Below, piece after piece: positions 25,267 to 33,592 of a stretch of DNA of 64,000 nt (position 1 is the first letter of the stretch; every line of letters begins with the position of its first letter). The DNA is taken from contig JAXMCI010000001.1 in NCBI GenBank assembly GCA_046349435.1, positions 62,001 through 126,000 on the forward strand. The letters run 5' to 3'. The notes beneath the pieces are model-generated. The model did no database searches, had not been told where the DNA came from, and saw only the letters and a list, made by a program, of their open reading frames with translations. Made by a program: the position numbers and the translations under genes. Origin of the DNA: JAXMCI01 sp046349435. Lineage in GTDB: Bacteria; Pseudomonadota; Alphaproteobacteria; Dongiales; Dongiaceae.

Positions 25267-25298
25267 CCTCGGCCCCGGGCGCAGGCCCGGGGCCGAGG
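25267..25298 (-). terminator. Perfect 14-bp GC hairpin between binding-protein and ATPase genes
   Basis: Arms CCTCGGCCCCGGGC and GCCCGGGGCCGAGG are separated by a 4-base loop, 28 bases after the binding-protein stop and 2 bases before the ATPase GTG. It may stabilise the upstream message, attenuate the downstream one, or block the ATPase ribosome site. Confidence 0.65.
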
Positions 25299-25326
25299 AT
25301 CGCGGCGGCGTCGGCAGCGGGCGGCG

Positions 25327-26289
25327 CTATTTCAGCTCGCCCAGGCGCTCGGCCTTGTCGAGATTGGCCTTGGTGATGATGATCGGGGTGAGCAGCGTGA
25401 CCTTGGGCGGCTGCGTCTTGTCGCGCAGATAGGCGACCAGCTCGTCCATCGCCTTGCTGCTCTGGCCGCCGGGGAACTGCTCGACCGTGGCGGCGAGCCC
25501 GCCGTCGCGCACGCTGCCCAGCGCCTCGGGCAGCGCGTCGAAGCCGATGATCTTGATCTTGTCCTTGAGGCCGAGCGAGGTCACCGCCTCGAGCGCGCCC
25601 AGCGCCATGTCGTCGTTGGCCGCGACGATGATGTCCGGCGGGGTCTTGAGGCCGCCGAGCAGGCTCTCGGTCACCGACAGGCCCTTGTCCCTGGCGAACT
25701 GCGCCGTCTGCTCGGCGACGAACTTGTACTTGTCCGGCGCCTTGTCGAGCACGTTGTGCAGGCCCTTGTTGCGGTCGATCGCCGGGCTGGCGCCGGGCTG
25801 GCCCTGCAGGTTGACGATGGTGGCGCCGTTCGGGAACAGCTCCATGACGAAGCGACCCTGCGCCTCGCCGCCCTGCACGTTGTCGGCCCCGACATGGGCG
25901 AGGATGCCGGGCACGCCCTCGACCCGGCGGTCGATCGTCACCACCGGCACGCCGGCGTCGACGGCGGCCTGCAGCGCCGGCGCCATGGCGTCGACCTCCT
26001 TCGGGCTGATGACGATGCCGTTGGCCTTCTGCACGACGGCCGCCTCGACGTCGGCGGTCTGCTTGGTCGTGCTGTTCTGGCCGTCGGATTCGATGATGGT
26101 GATGTCGCCGAGCTTGTCGCCCTCGGCCTTGAGCGCCTTCATCATATGGACGAAGAAGGGGAATTCCAGGCTCGGCACCGAGGTCATGATGGTCAGCGTC
26201 TCGGCCGCCCGCGCGCCGCCGCCCGGCAGGCCGAAGGCCGCCGTCGCCAGGCCGGCGAGCAGCAGCTGCCGCCGCGAAAGATGGATCAT
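25327..26289 (-). CDS. Ribose-type periplasmic solute-binding protein (second system)
   Basis: This 320-residue protein starts at ATG 26289 (MIHLSRRQLLLAGLATAAFG) with a signal containing Arg-Arg, probably Tat or Sec, cleaved after GGARAA near residue 28. The mature domain is the RbsB/Peripla_BP_4 type, with KANGIVISPKEVDAM, VPVVTIDRRVEGVPG and ANDDMALGALEA in order. It delivers a monosaccharide-like ligand to the adjacent permease. It is the first gene of a minus-strand operon: binding protein, ATPase, permease, NudK-like hydrolase. Confidence 0.92.
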   Translation of the reverse strand: MIHLSRRQLLLAGLATAAFGLPGGGARAAETLTIMTSVPSLEFPFFVHMMKALKAEGDKLGDITIIESDGQNSTTKQTADVEAAVVQKANGIVISPKEVDAMAPALQAAVDAGVPVVTIDRRVEGVPGILAHVGADNVQGGEAQGRFVMELFPNGATIVNLQGQPGASPAIDRNKGLHNVLDKAPDKYKFVAEQTAQFARDKGLSVTESLLGGLKTPPDIIVAANDDMALGALEAVTSLGLKDKIKIIGFDALPEALGSVRDGGLAATVEQFPGGQSSKAMDELVAYLRDKTQPPKVTLLTPIIITKANLDKAERLGELK

Positions 26290-26356
26290 CCCAGTCCTCC
26301 CCGTTTTCAGCCGCCCGCCTCGGGCCGGCCGCGAAGTGTCCGGCGCACCCGCCTTC

Positions 26357-26377
26357 CCTGTCAACCGCCTGTCAACC
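26357..26377 (-). promoter_or_regulatory. Tandem TTGACA direct repeat upstream of the second importer operon
   Basis: Two copies of a 10-bp unit (GGTTGACAGG on the minus strand) lie end to end with one base between. Each holds a perfect -35 hexamer, 68-88 bases before the binding-protein start. No good -10 box follows at 17 bases, so this may be an operator rather than a promoter. The rest of the 319-base divergent gap (26290-26608) shows only a GGAG ribosome site for the aldo/keto reductase. Confidence 0.35.
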
Positions 26378-26608
26378 CCGGGGCGAGCTGTGCCGGGCGC
26401 CGGCGCGCCGGCGAGGAAGGAAATCGCACGCAGAGGCGCCGAGGACGCCGCGGGCGTGCCGGCGCCGCCCGCGCATTCTCGGCGGTTTGGCGCCGCGGCG
26501 TGAACCGATCGCTGCCCCGGCCCCGACGAAGTCGCGCTCCCGCCGAGCCGGCTTGCACGGCGCCCGCCGCTGCTGTCTTCTATCGCCCCTGCCCTCCGGA
26601 GATTCCCC

Positions 26609-27577
26609 ATGGACCATGTGAGGCTCGGCCGCACCGGCCTGAAGGTCTCCCGCCTGTGCCTCGGCACGATGACCTACGGCTCGCGCAGCTGGCGCGACTG
26701 GGTGATCGACGAGGAAGCGGGCCGGCCGCTGATCCGCGCCGCGCTCGAGGCCGGGATCAACTTCCTCGACACCGCCGACATGTACTCGAACGGCGCCAGC
26801 GAGGAGATCGTCGGCCGCGCCCTCAAGGACTTCGCCCGGCGCGACGACGTCGTGCTCGCCACCAAGGTCTACAACCCGATGGGGCCGGGCCCGAACGACC
26901 GGGGCCTGTCGCGCAAGCACATCCTGAAGGCGATCGACGGCTCGCTGCGGCGGCTGCAGACCGACTATGTCGACCTCTACCAGATCCATCGCTGGGACTA
27001 CGAGACGCCGATCGAGGAGACGCTGGAGGCGCTCGACGCCGTGGTGCGCTCGGGCAAGGCGCGCTACATCGGCGCGTCCAGCATGTTCGCCTGGCAGCTC
27101 GCCACCGCGCTGCACCTCTCCGACCGCCGCGGCTGGAGCCGCTTCGCCAGCATGCAGAACCACTACAACCTGGCCTACCGCGAGGAGGAGCGCGAGATGA
27201 TCCCGCTGTGCCGCGCCGAGGGCGTCGGCATCATTCCCTGGAGCCCGCTCGCCCGCGGCGTGCTGGCCGGCACCAGGGCGCTGCAGACTGAGCGCGCCCG
27301 CACCGACGAGTTCGGCAAGCGCATGTACAAGGACCAGCTCGACGGGCCGGTGGTCGAGCGGGTGGCGGCGGTCGCCCGCCGCCGCGGCGTGCCGCCGGCG
27401 CAGATCGCGCTCGCCTGGCTGCTGCACAAGCCGGGGGTCACCGCGCCGATCGTCGGCATCAGCAAGCCGCACCACCTCGCCGACGCGGTGGCGTCGCTCT
27501 CCGTCAGCCTGTCGCCGGAGGAGATCGCCGAGCTGGAAGAGCCATATCAGCCGCACACCGTGATGGGGCACCAGTAG
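26609..27577 (+). CDS. Aldo/keto reductase
   Basis: This 322-residue NADPH-dependent TIM-barrel reductase carries the complete catalytic tetrad Asp54, Tyr59, Lys86 and His127 (DTADMY, TKV, QIHRWD). It starts LGRTGLKVSRLCLGTMTYG, as in the YajO/AKR11-14 type. CCGGAG precedes ATG 26609. The substrate is probably a sugar or sugar-derived aldehyde. It is divergent from the second ribose-type importer and one base upstream of a Gfo/Idh/MocA gene, suggesting both enzymes process the imported compound. Confidence 0.92.
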   Translation: MDHVRLGRTGLKVSRLCLGTMTYGSRSWRDWVIDEEAGRPLIRAALEAGINFLDTADMYSNGASEEIVGRALKDFARRDDVVLATKVYNPMGPGPNDRGLSRKHILKAIDGSLRRLQTDYVDLYQIHRWDYETPIEETLEALDAVVRSGKARYIGASSMFAWQLATALHLSDRRGWSRFASMQNHYNLAYREEEREMIPLCRAEGVGIIPWSPLARGVLAGTRALQTERARTDEFGKRMYKDQLDGPVVERVAAVARRRGVPPAQIALAWLLHKPGVTAPIVGISKPHHLADAVASLSVSLSPEEIAELEEPYQPHTVMGHQ

Positions 27578-27578
27578 C

Positions 27579-28610
27579 ATGGCCGAGCGGATCCTGCGGG
27601 CCGGGCTGATCGGCTGCGGCTTCTTCGCCCAGAACCATCTCCACGCCTGGCGCGACATCCCCGAGGTCGAGCTGGTCGCCGTCTGCGACAGCGACCGCGC
27701 CAAGGCCGACGCGGCGCGGCAGCGCTTCGGCGTGCCGCGCGCCTACCAGGAGGCGGCGGCGATGCTCGCCGCCGAGCGGCTCGACTTCGTCGACATCGTC
27801 ACCACCATGCCCTCGCACCGCGCCCTGGTCGAGCTCGCCGCCGCCCACCGCGTGCCGGCGATCGTGCAGAAGCCCTTCGCGCCGCGCTGGGAGGACTGCC
27901 TCGCCATGGTCGAGGCCTGCCGCCGGGCCGGCGTGCCGCTGATGGTGCACGAGAATTTCCGCTTCCAGTCGCCGATGATGGAGGCCCGCGCCGTGCTCGC
28001 CTCGGGCGCCATCGGCGAGCCCTATTTCGGCCGGGTCTCGTTCCGTACCGCCTACGACGTCTACGCCAACCAGCCCTACCTCGCCGAGGAGGAGCGCTTC
28101 ATCCTGCTCGACCTCGGCATTCACGTGCTCGACGTCGCCCGCGTCTTCCTCGGCGAGGCCGACCGGCTCTACTGCCAGGCCCAGAGCATCCGTCCGGGGA
28201 TCCGCGGCGAGGACATGGCGACGATGATGCTGCACCACCGCAGCGGCGCCACCAGCGTCGTCGACTGCAGCTACGCCAGCCGGCTCGACCCCGACCCGTT
28301 CCCGGAAACCCTGCTGCATCTCGAGGGCACCCGCGGCAGCCTGGTGCTGGCCCGCGGCCTCGACCTCACCGTGGTCAGCGACGGCCGCACCACCCGCCGC
28401 AACCTCGCCACTCCCCTGCTCTCCTGGACCTCGCAGCCCTGGCACGTCGCCCAGGAGAGCGTGCTCAACACCCAGCGCCACTGGGTCGAGCGCCTGAAGG
28501 CCGGCCGCGAGCCGGAGACCTCCGGCGCCGACAACCTGCGCACCTACGCCCTGGTCATGGCCGCCTACGACTCGGCGGCGTCCGGCGCGGCGGTGGCGCC
28601 GGCGGCGTGA
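27579..28610 (+). CDS. Gfo/Idh/MocA family oxidoreductase
   Basis: This 343-residue NAD(P)-dependent oxidoreductase has an N-terminal Rossmann motif GLIGCGFFAQNH (residues about 9-20). A Gln-Lys-Pro (VQKPF, near residue 98) stands where Glu-Lys-Pro is usual; the Lys is retained. The C-terminal domain contains LDLGIHVLD with the catalytic-type Asp and His. Members oxidise or epimerise sugars and inositols. It starts one base after the aldo/keto reductase stop, so the two form a two-gene operon. Confidence 0.9.
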   Translation: MAERILRAGLIGCGFFAQNHLHAWRDIPEVELVAVCDSDRAKADAARQRFGVPRAYQEAAAMLAAERLDFVDIVTTMPSHRALVELAAAHRVPAIVQKPFAPRWEDCLAMVEACRRAGVPLMVHENFRFQSPMMEARAVLASGAIGEPYFGRVSFRTAYDVYANQPYLAEEERFILLDLGIHVLDVARVFLGEADRLYCQAQSIRPGIRGEDMATMMLHHRSGATSVVDCSYASRLDPDPFPETLLHLEGTRGSLVLARGLDLTVVSDGRTTRRNLATPLLSWTSQPWHVAQESVLNTQRHWVERLKAGREPETSGADNLRTYALVMAAYDSAASGAAVAPAA

Positions 28611-28620
28611 GCCGCCGGGG

Positions 28621-30324
28621 CTACGCCGCGAAGCGCATGCGCAGCACCGCCTGGTCGCCGTCGGTGAAGGAGTCCAGCCGGTCGGGATGGACCCCGGAGA
28701 GGTAGTTGGCGAGGCCGAAGGCGAAGGACTCCTCCTCGACCAGGGTGCGGCGGCGCACCGACAGGCCGGGCACCACCAGCAGCGTGCCGCGGTAGCGCAG
28801 CTCGACCGCCAGGTCGACCTCGTCGTAGCTGACCCGGATCTCGAGCAGCTTGCCGGCCAGGTTGGCGGCGCGCAGTTGGTCGATCGCCTGGCGGGTGCTG
28901 GAGAGCGAGCGCTCGACGACGTCGGGCGCCAGCTTCCATGCCTTGCCCTGGCTGCCGAGGAAGGCCTCGAGGCGGGCCAGGGAGTCGTCGGACTCCGAGA
29001 ACAGCATGACCGAGGTGCGGCGGATGCCGAGCCGGAACAGCAGCGTCAGCCCGACCGCCGCCAGCACGCCCAGCGACAGCATGCTGCCGGTCAGCGCGTG
29101 CAGCGCCGGCGGCAGCCGCTCGAAATAGCCGGGGAAGACCTCCTTGGACATCGCCAGCAGGAAGGCGATCCCGACCACGTAGGTGCTGCGCGCATCCATG
29201 TTGCGCGAGGTCATGATCTGGATGCCGCCGGCGATCATGAAGCAGGCGGTGAAGACCAGCATGCCGCCCGCCACCGGCAGCGGCAGCACCAGGAAGAAGG
29301 CCGCCACCTTCGGCACGAAGGCCAGCACGACCAGGATCGCGCCCGAGGCGAAGGCGATCGACCGGCTGGTCGCCCGGGTCGCGCTGGAGACGCCGACCAG
29401 GCTGGGGCCGGTATTGAGCCCGACGCCGCCGATCAGCCCGGCCAGCACGCAGCCGAGGCCGTCGGCCAGCGTGCCGCGGCGGATCGAGGCGAGGTCCGGC
29501 CGCTTCCAGTCGGCGTCGTTCAGCTTCTGGCAGGTGGTGATCACGCCGATGGTGCGCAGCGTCGCGGCGATCCCGGCGGCGGCGAAGGACGGCGCCAGGG
29601 CCGGGTCGAAGGCATAGCCGAGGAAGCCCGGGTCGGGCAGGGCGAGCCAGGGCGTCGCGCCCATCAGCGCCAGGGAGGCCGCCGGCAGGATGCCGAAGGC
29701 GAGCGCCGCGGCGAAGCCCGCCGCCAGCCCGATCAGCGAGCAGACCAGCCGGAGGACGCCGCCGCCCCAGACGCTGAGGGCGATGCTGGTGCCGAGCGTC
29801 AGCAGCGCCACGAGCCGGTCGGCCATCGGCTCGGCGCTGCCGGCGATCGCCAGCGTCTGGCGCATCCCGACCAGCCCGAGCTCGACGCCGACGATGGCGA
29901 CGATGAAGCCGCTCACCGCCGGCGGGAACAGGCTGCGCAGCCGCCGCAGCACGAAGGACAGCGCCGTCTCGACCAGGCCGGCGAAGATGGTCATGCCGAG
30001 CACCGCCGGCAGCCCGCCCGCCTTGGCCGCCAGCACCGCCGGGCCGAGATAGATCGCCGAGTAGACCGGCACCGCCAGGTAGCCGGAGCCGACCGGCCCG
30101 CGCGGCAGCGCCTGCAGCGCGCCGGCGATGCCGATGGCGATCATCGACAGCGACAGCAGGTCGAGGATCTCCGGCTCGGGCGCGCCGGCGGCGCGGGCGA
30201 CGATCACCACCAGCACCAGGTAGATCGAGACCAGCACGGCGTGCTGCAGGCCGAGCGCCAGCAGCCGCGGCCAGGGTGGCCGCTCGTCGACGGCGTAGGT
30301 CAGCTCTTCCGGGCGCCGGGCCAT
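28621..30324 (-). CDS. NCS2-family (uracil/xanthine permease-type) transporter with C-terminal cytoplasmic domain
   Basis: This 567-residue membrane protein has about 12-14 hydrophobic helices. NCS2 features include QHAVLVSIYLVLVV near the N-terminus, GVGLNTGPSLVGVSSATRATSR and PVAGGMLVFTACFMIAGGI. It would import a purine, pyrimidine or similar ring by proton symport. About 125 residues after the last helix form a soluble region (from GKAWKLAPDVVERSLS to the end), longer than in UraA or XanQ. The start is ATG 30324 with GGAGGGACAGG upstream. It converges on the Gfo/Idh/MocA gene with a 10-base gap. Confidence 0.87.
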   Translation of the reverse strand: MARRPEELTYAVDERPPWPRLLALGLQHAVLVSIYLVLVVIVARAAGAPEPEILDLLSLSMIAIGIAGALQALPRGPVGSGYLAVPVYSAIYLGPAVLAAKAGGLPAVLGMTIFAGLVETALSFVLRRLRSLFPPAVSGFIVAIVGVELGLVGMRQTLAIAGSAEPMADRLVALLTLGTSIALSVWGGGVLRLVCSLIGLAAGFAAALAFGILPAASLALMGATPWLALPDPGFLGYAFDPALAPSFAAAGIAATLRTIGVITTCQKLNDADWKRPDLASIRRGTLADGLGCVLAGLIGGVGLNTGPSLVGVSSATRATSRSIAFASGAILVVLAFVPKVAAFFLVLPLPVAGGMLVFTACFMIAGGIQIMTSRNMDARSTYVVGIAFLLAMSKEVFPGYFERLPPALHALTGSMLSLGVLAAVGLTLLFRLGIRRTSVMLFSESDDSLARLEAFLGSQGKAWKLAPDVVERSLSSTRQAIDQLRAANLAGKLLEIRVSYDEVDLAVELRYRGTLLVVPGLSVRRRTLVEEESFAFGLANYLSGVHPDRLDSFTDGDQAVLRMRFAA

Positions 30325-30467
30325 CCTGTCCCTCCCCGGTCGCGAGCTTAGGCCATCCCCGGCCGCCGGGCGAGGCAGCCATGCCGAGCGCGCGGGAAGA
30401 CAAGCCCGGCCGGCGCTGCTATTTTCCCCGCCGCATCGCGCCCACCCCCATCCGAAGGTCACCGACC

Positions 30468-32006
30468 ATGGCCGAAGTCCTGGACCGCCCCGCCACGCTG
30501 CGCCTGCATGCCGCCGACCCGCTGGTCGTCGCGCTGCGCGACATCGCCGAGGGCGAGCCGATCGGCGCCGGCGGGCTGCGCGCCGGCGAGGCGGTCGGCA
30601 AGGGCCACAAGATCGCCGCCCGCGCCATCGCCGCCGGCGAGGCGGTGCGCAAGTTCAACCAGATCATCGGCTACGCCTCGCAGCCGATCGCCCCCGGCCG
30701 GCACATCCATACCCACAACCTCGCCTTCCACATGTCGCAGGCCGACCACGCGATCGGCACCGACCGGCGGCCGATCAACCACCTGCCCGAGGAGGAGGCG
30801 GCGACCTTCCAGGGCATCGTCCGGCCGGACGGCCGGGTCGCCACCCGCAACTATCTCGGCGTGCTGACCACGGTGAACTGCTCGGCCACGGTCGCCCGCC
30901 ACATCGCCGAGACCTTCCGCGCCCCCGGCGCGCTCGAGGCCTTCCCCAATGTCGACGGGGTGATCGCGCTGACCCACCGCACCGGCTGCGGCATGGCGGC
31001 CGAGGGCGAGCCGATGGACGTGCTGCGCCGCACGCTCGCCGGCTATGCCCGGCACGTCAACTTCGCCGGGGTGGTGATCGTCGGGCTGGGCTGCGAGGCC
31101 AACCAGATGAAGCGACTGTTCGAGGCCGAGCATCTCGAGCGCGGCAACCACCTGCATTCCTACGTCATGCAGGAGGAGGGCGGCACCGCCTCGACCGTGC
31201 GCAAGGGCGTCGACGCGATGCGCGAGATGCTGCCCGAGGCCAACCGGGTGAGCCGGACCACGGTCTCCGCCCGGCACATCACGGTCGGCATGCAGTGCGG
31301 CGGCTCCGACGGCTTCTCGGCGATATCGGCCAACCCGGCGCTGGGTGCGGCCGCCGACCTGCTGGTCCGCCATGGCGGCACCGCCATTCTCAGCGAGACG
31401 CCGGAGATCTACGGCGCCGAGAACATGCTGCTGCGCCGCGCCGTCGACGAGGCGACCGGCCGCAAGCTGATCGACCTCATCGAGTGGTGGGAGAAGCACG
31501 CCGAGACCCAGGGCGGCAGCCTCGACAACAACCCCTCGCCCGGCAACAAGGCGGGCGGCCTCACCACCATCCTGGAGAAGTCGCTGGGCGCCGTCGCCAA
31601 GGGCGGCACCACCGACCTGGTCGGCGTCTACAAGTACGCCGAGCCGATCGCCACGCACGGCTTCGTCTACATGGATTCGCCCGGCTACGACCCGGTCTCG
31701 GCCACCGGCCAGGTCGCCTCGGGCGCCAACCTGATCGCCTTCACCACCGGCCGCGGCTCCTGCTTCGGCTGCAAGCCGGCGCCGAGCATCAAGCTCGCCA
31801 CCAACACGCCGATGTACCAGCGCATGGCCGAGGACATGGACATCAATTGCGGCGAGATCGTCGACGGCACCTCGACCGTCGAGGAGATGGGCGAGCGGAT
31901 CTTCCAGCTGATGCTGCGCATCGCCTCGGGCGAGAAGTCGAAGAGCGAGGAATATGGCTACGGCGAGGACGAGTTCGTGCCGTGGCAGCTCGGCGCCACG
32001 TTCTGA
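30468..32006 (+). CDS. UxaA-family (altronate/galactarate) dehydratase
   Basis: This 512-residue iron-dependent dehydratase has an N-terminal SAF domain (residues about 1-100, with GEAVGKGHKIAARAIAAGE) fused to the catalytic domain. Visible family segments are TVNCSATVA, HRTGCGM, GLGCEANQMKR, MQCGGSDGFS and GSCFGCKPAPSIKLA; their cysteines fit metal binding. It converts altronate or a related hexuronate-derived acid to a 2-keto-3-deoxy acid. ATG 30468 was chosen for the SAF start. It begins a run with two SDR genes, consistent with sugar-acid catabolism. Confidence 0.9.
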   Translation: MAEVLDRPATLRLHAADPLVVALRDIAEGEPIGAGGLRAGEAVGKGHKIAARAIAAGEAVRKFNQIIGYASQPIAPGRHIHTHNLAFHMSQADHAIGTDRRPINHLPEEEAATFQGIVRPDGRVATRNYLGVLTTVNCSATVARHIAETFRAPGALEAFPNVDGVIALTHRTGCGMAAEGEPMDVLRRTLAGYARHVNFAGVVIVGLGCEANQMKRLFEAEHLERGNHLHSYVMQEEGGTASTVRKGVDAMREMLPEANRVSRTTVSARHITVGMQCGGSDGFSAISANPALGAAADLLVRHGGTAILSETPEIYGAENMLLRRAVDEATGRKLIDLIEWWEKHAETQGGSLDNNPSPGNKAGGLTTILEKSLGAVAKGGTTDLVGVYKYAEPIATHGFVYMDSPGYDPVSATGQVASGANLIAFTTGRGSCFGCKPAPSIKLATNTPMYQRMAEDMDINCGEIVDGTSTVEEMGERIFQLMLRIASGEKSKSEEYGYGEDEFVPWQLGATF

Positions 32007-32023
32007 GCCGGGCGAGCCCCGCC

Positions 32024-32788
32024 ATGTCCGACCTGTTCTCGCTCGCCGGGCGCGTCGCGCTCGTCACCGGCGCCTCGCGCGGCCTCGGCTGGGCGATGGC
32101 CGAGGCGCTGGCCCGGCACGGCGCCACCGTGCTGCTCAACGCCCGCGGCCATGTGGCGCTGGAGGGCCGCGCCGCCGAGCTGAAGGCGGCCGGGCTCTCG
32201 GCCGAGGCGGCGGCCTTCGACGTCGCCGACCCCGGCGCCGTCACCGCCGCGATCCGCGACATCGTCGCCCGTCACGGCCGGCTCGACATCCTGGTCAACA
32301 ATGCCGGGATCCAGCATCGGGTGCCGCTGACCGACTGGCAGGACGAGGACTGGGAGCGCGTCATCGGCACCAACCTCACCGCCTGCTTCCGGCTGGCCCG
32401 AGAGGCCGCCCGGCCGATGCTGGCGCAGCGCTCCGGCCGTATCATCATGGTCGGCTCCGCCGTGGCCACCCTGGCGCGGCCGACGATCCACGGCTACGTC
32501 GCGGCCAAGGGCGGGCTGCAGGCGCTGACCCGCTCGCTCGCCGCCGAGCTCGGGCCGCAGGGCATCACCGTCAACGCCATCGCCCCGGGCTTCTTCGGCA
32601 CCGAGCTCAACGAGGCGCTGCTCGCCAACGCCGAGTTCACCGCCTGGGTGTCGCGCCGCACGCCGATCGGCCGCTGGGGCGACCCCAAGGAGCTGGGCGG
32701 CGCCGCCGTCTTCCTCGCTTCGCCGGCCGCCTCCTACGTCAACGGCCATGTCCTGGCCGTCGACGGCGGCCTCACCGTGTCCTTGTAG
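32024..32788 (+). CDS. SDR oxidoreductase, gluconate/2-deoxygluconate dehydrogenase-like
   Basis: This 254-residue classical short-chain dehydrogenase has TGASRGLG (cofactor, residues about 15-22), NNAG (near 92), a Ser in VGSAVATL, and catalytic Tyr-x3-Lys (GYVAAKGG). The N-terminus FSLAGRVALVTGASRGLGWAMAEALARHGA and the IAPGFFGTELNEAL region resemble gluconate 5-dehydrogenase. It starts 17 bases after the UxaA-like gene, so both probably act on the same sugar acid. Substrate is inferred. Confidence 0.9.
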   Translation: MSDLFSLAGRVALVTGASRGLGWAMAEALARHGATVLLNARGHVALEGRAAELKAAGLSAEAAAFDVADPGAVTAAIRDIVARHGRLDILVNNAGIQHRVPLTDWQDEDWERVIGTNLTACFRLAREAARPMLAQRSGRIIMVGSAVATLARPTIHGYVAAKGGLQALTRSLAAELGPQGITVNAIAPGFFGTELNEALLANAEFTAWVSRRTPIGRWGDPKELGGAAVFLASPAASYVNGHVLAVDGGLTVSL

Positions 32789-32845
32789 CCGGACCAGTCT
32801 CCAACCGGAGCCGGCCGGCACCTTTCCGTCACCAGGGGAGCTGAG

Positions 32846-33592
32846 ATGAGCTATCGCTATCGCGCCGATTCCGTCGCCGTGGTCACCGGCGGCGCCCGCG
32901 GCATCGGCTATGCCACCGCCGAGCGGCTGGTCGCGTCGGGCGTGCGCACCGCGCTGTGGGACGTCGACGCCGACAAGGCCGCCGAGTCGGCCAAGGCGCT
33001 GGGCGAGCGCGCGCTCGCCGTGCGCGTCGACCTCACCGAGGAGGACGGGGTCGCGGCGGCGCTCGCCGAGACCAACCGCCGGCTCGGCCCGGTCGACATC
33101 CTGGTCAACAATGCCGGCATCGCGGGCCCGAGCAAGACGCTGTGGGACTACGCCCCCGCGGAGTGGCGGCAGGTCTTCGCCATCAACGTCGAGGGGCCCT
33201 ATCTCTGCTGCCGCGCCGTGGTGCCGCAGATGATCGAGCGCGGCTACGGCCGCATCGTCAACGTCGCCTCGATCGCCGGCAAGGAGGGCAATCCCAACGC
33301 CAGCGCCTACAGCGCGTCGAAGGCGGCGGTGATCGGCCTCACCAAGTCGCTCGGCAAGGAGCTGGCGACCAAGGGCGTCATCGTCAACGCCATCACCCCG
33401 GCGGCGGTGGCCACCGACATCTTCAAGCAGATCAGCCAGCAGCACATCGACTACATGCTGTCGAAGATCCCGATGGGCCGCTTCGGCAAGGTCGAGGAGA
33501 TGGCGGCGATGATCGGCTTCCTCGCCTCCGAGGACTGCTCCTTCACCACCGGCGCGGTGTTCGACGTCTCGGGCGGGCGCGCCACCTACTGA
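32846..33592 (+). CDS. SDR family oxidoreductase
   Basis: This 248-residue classical SDR has VTGGARGIG, NNAGIAGPS, VASIAGKEG with the catalytic Ser, and YSASKAAV with the Tyr/Lys pair. It is of the type used for sugar or 3-oxoacyl dehydrogenation (L-fucose or L-rhamnose dehydrogenase-like). A clear Shine-Dalgarno (AGGGGAGCTGAG) precedes ATG 32846. It is the last gene of the three-gene sugar-acid run and overlaps the convergent P450 gene by 7 bases at its 3' end. Confidence 0.9.
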   Translation: MSYRYRADSVAVVTGGARGIGYATAERLVASGVRTALWDVDADKAAESAKALGERALAVRVDLTEEDGVAAALAETNRRLGPVDILVNNAGIAGPSKTLWDYAPAEWRQVFAINVEGPYLCCRAVVPQMIERGYGRIVNVASIAGKEGNPNASAYSASKAAVIGLTKSLGKELATKGVIVNAITPAAVATDIFKQISQQHIDYMLSKIPMGRFGKVEEMAAMIGFLASEDCSFTTGAVFDVSGGRATY

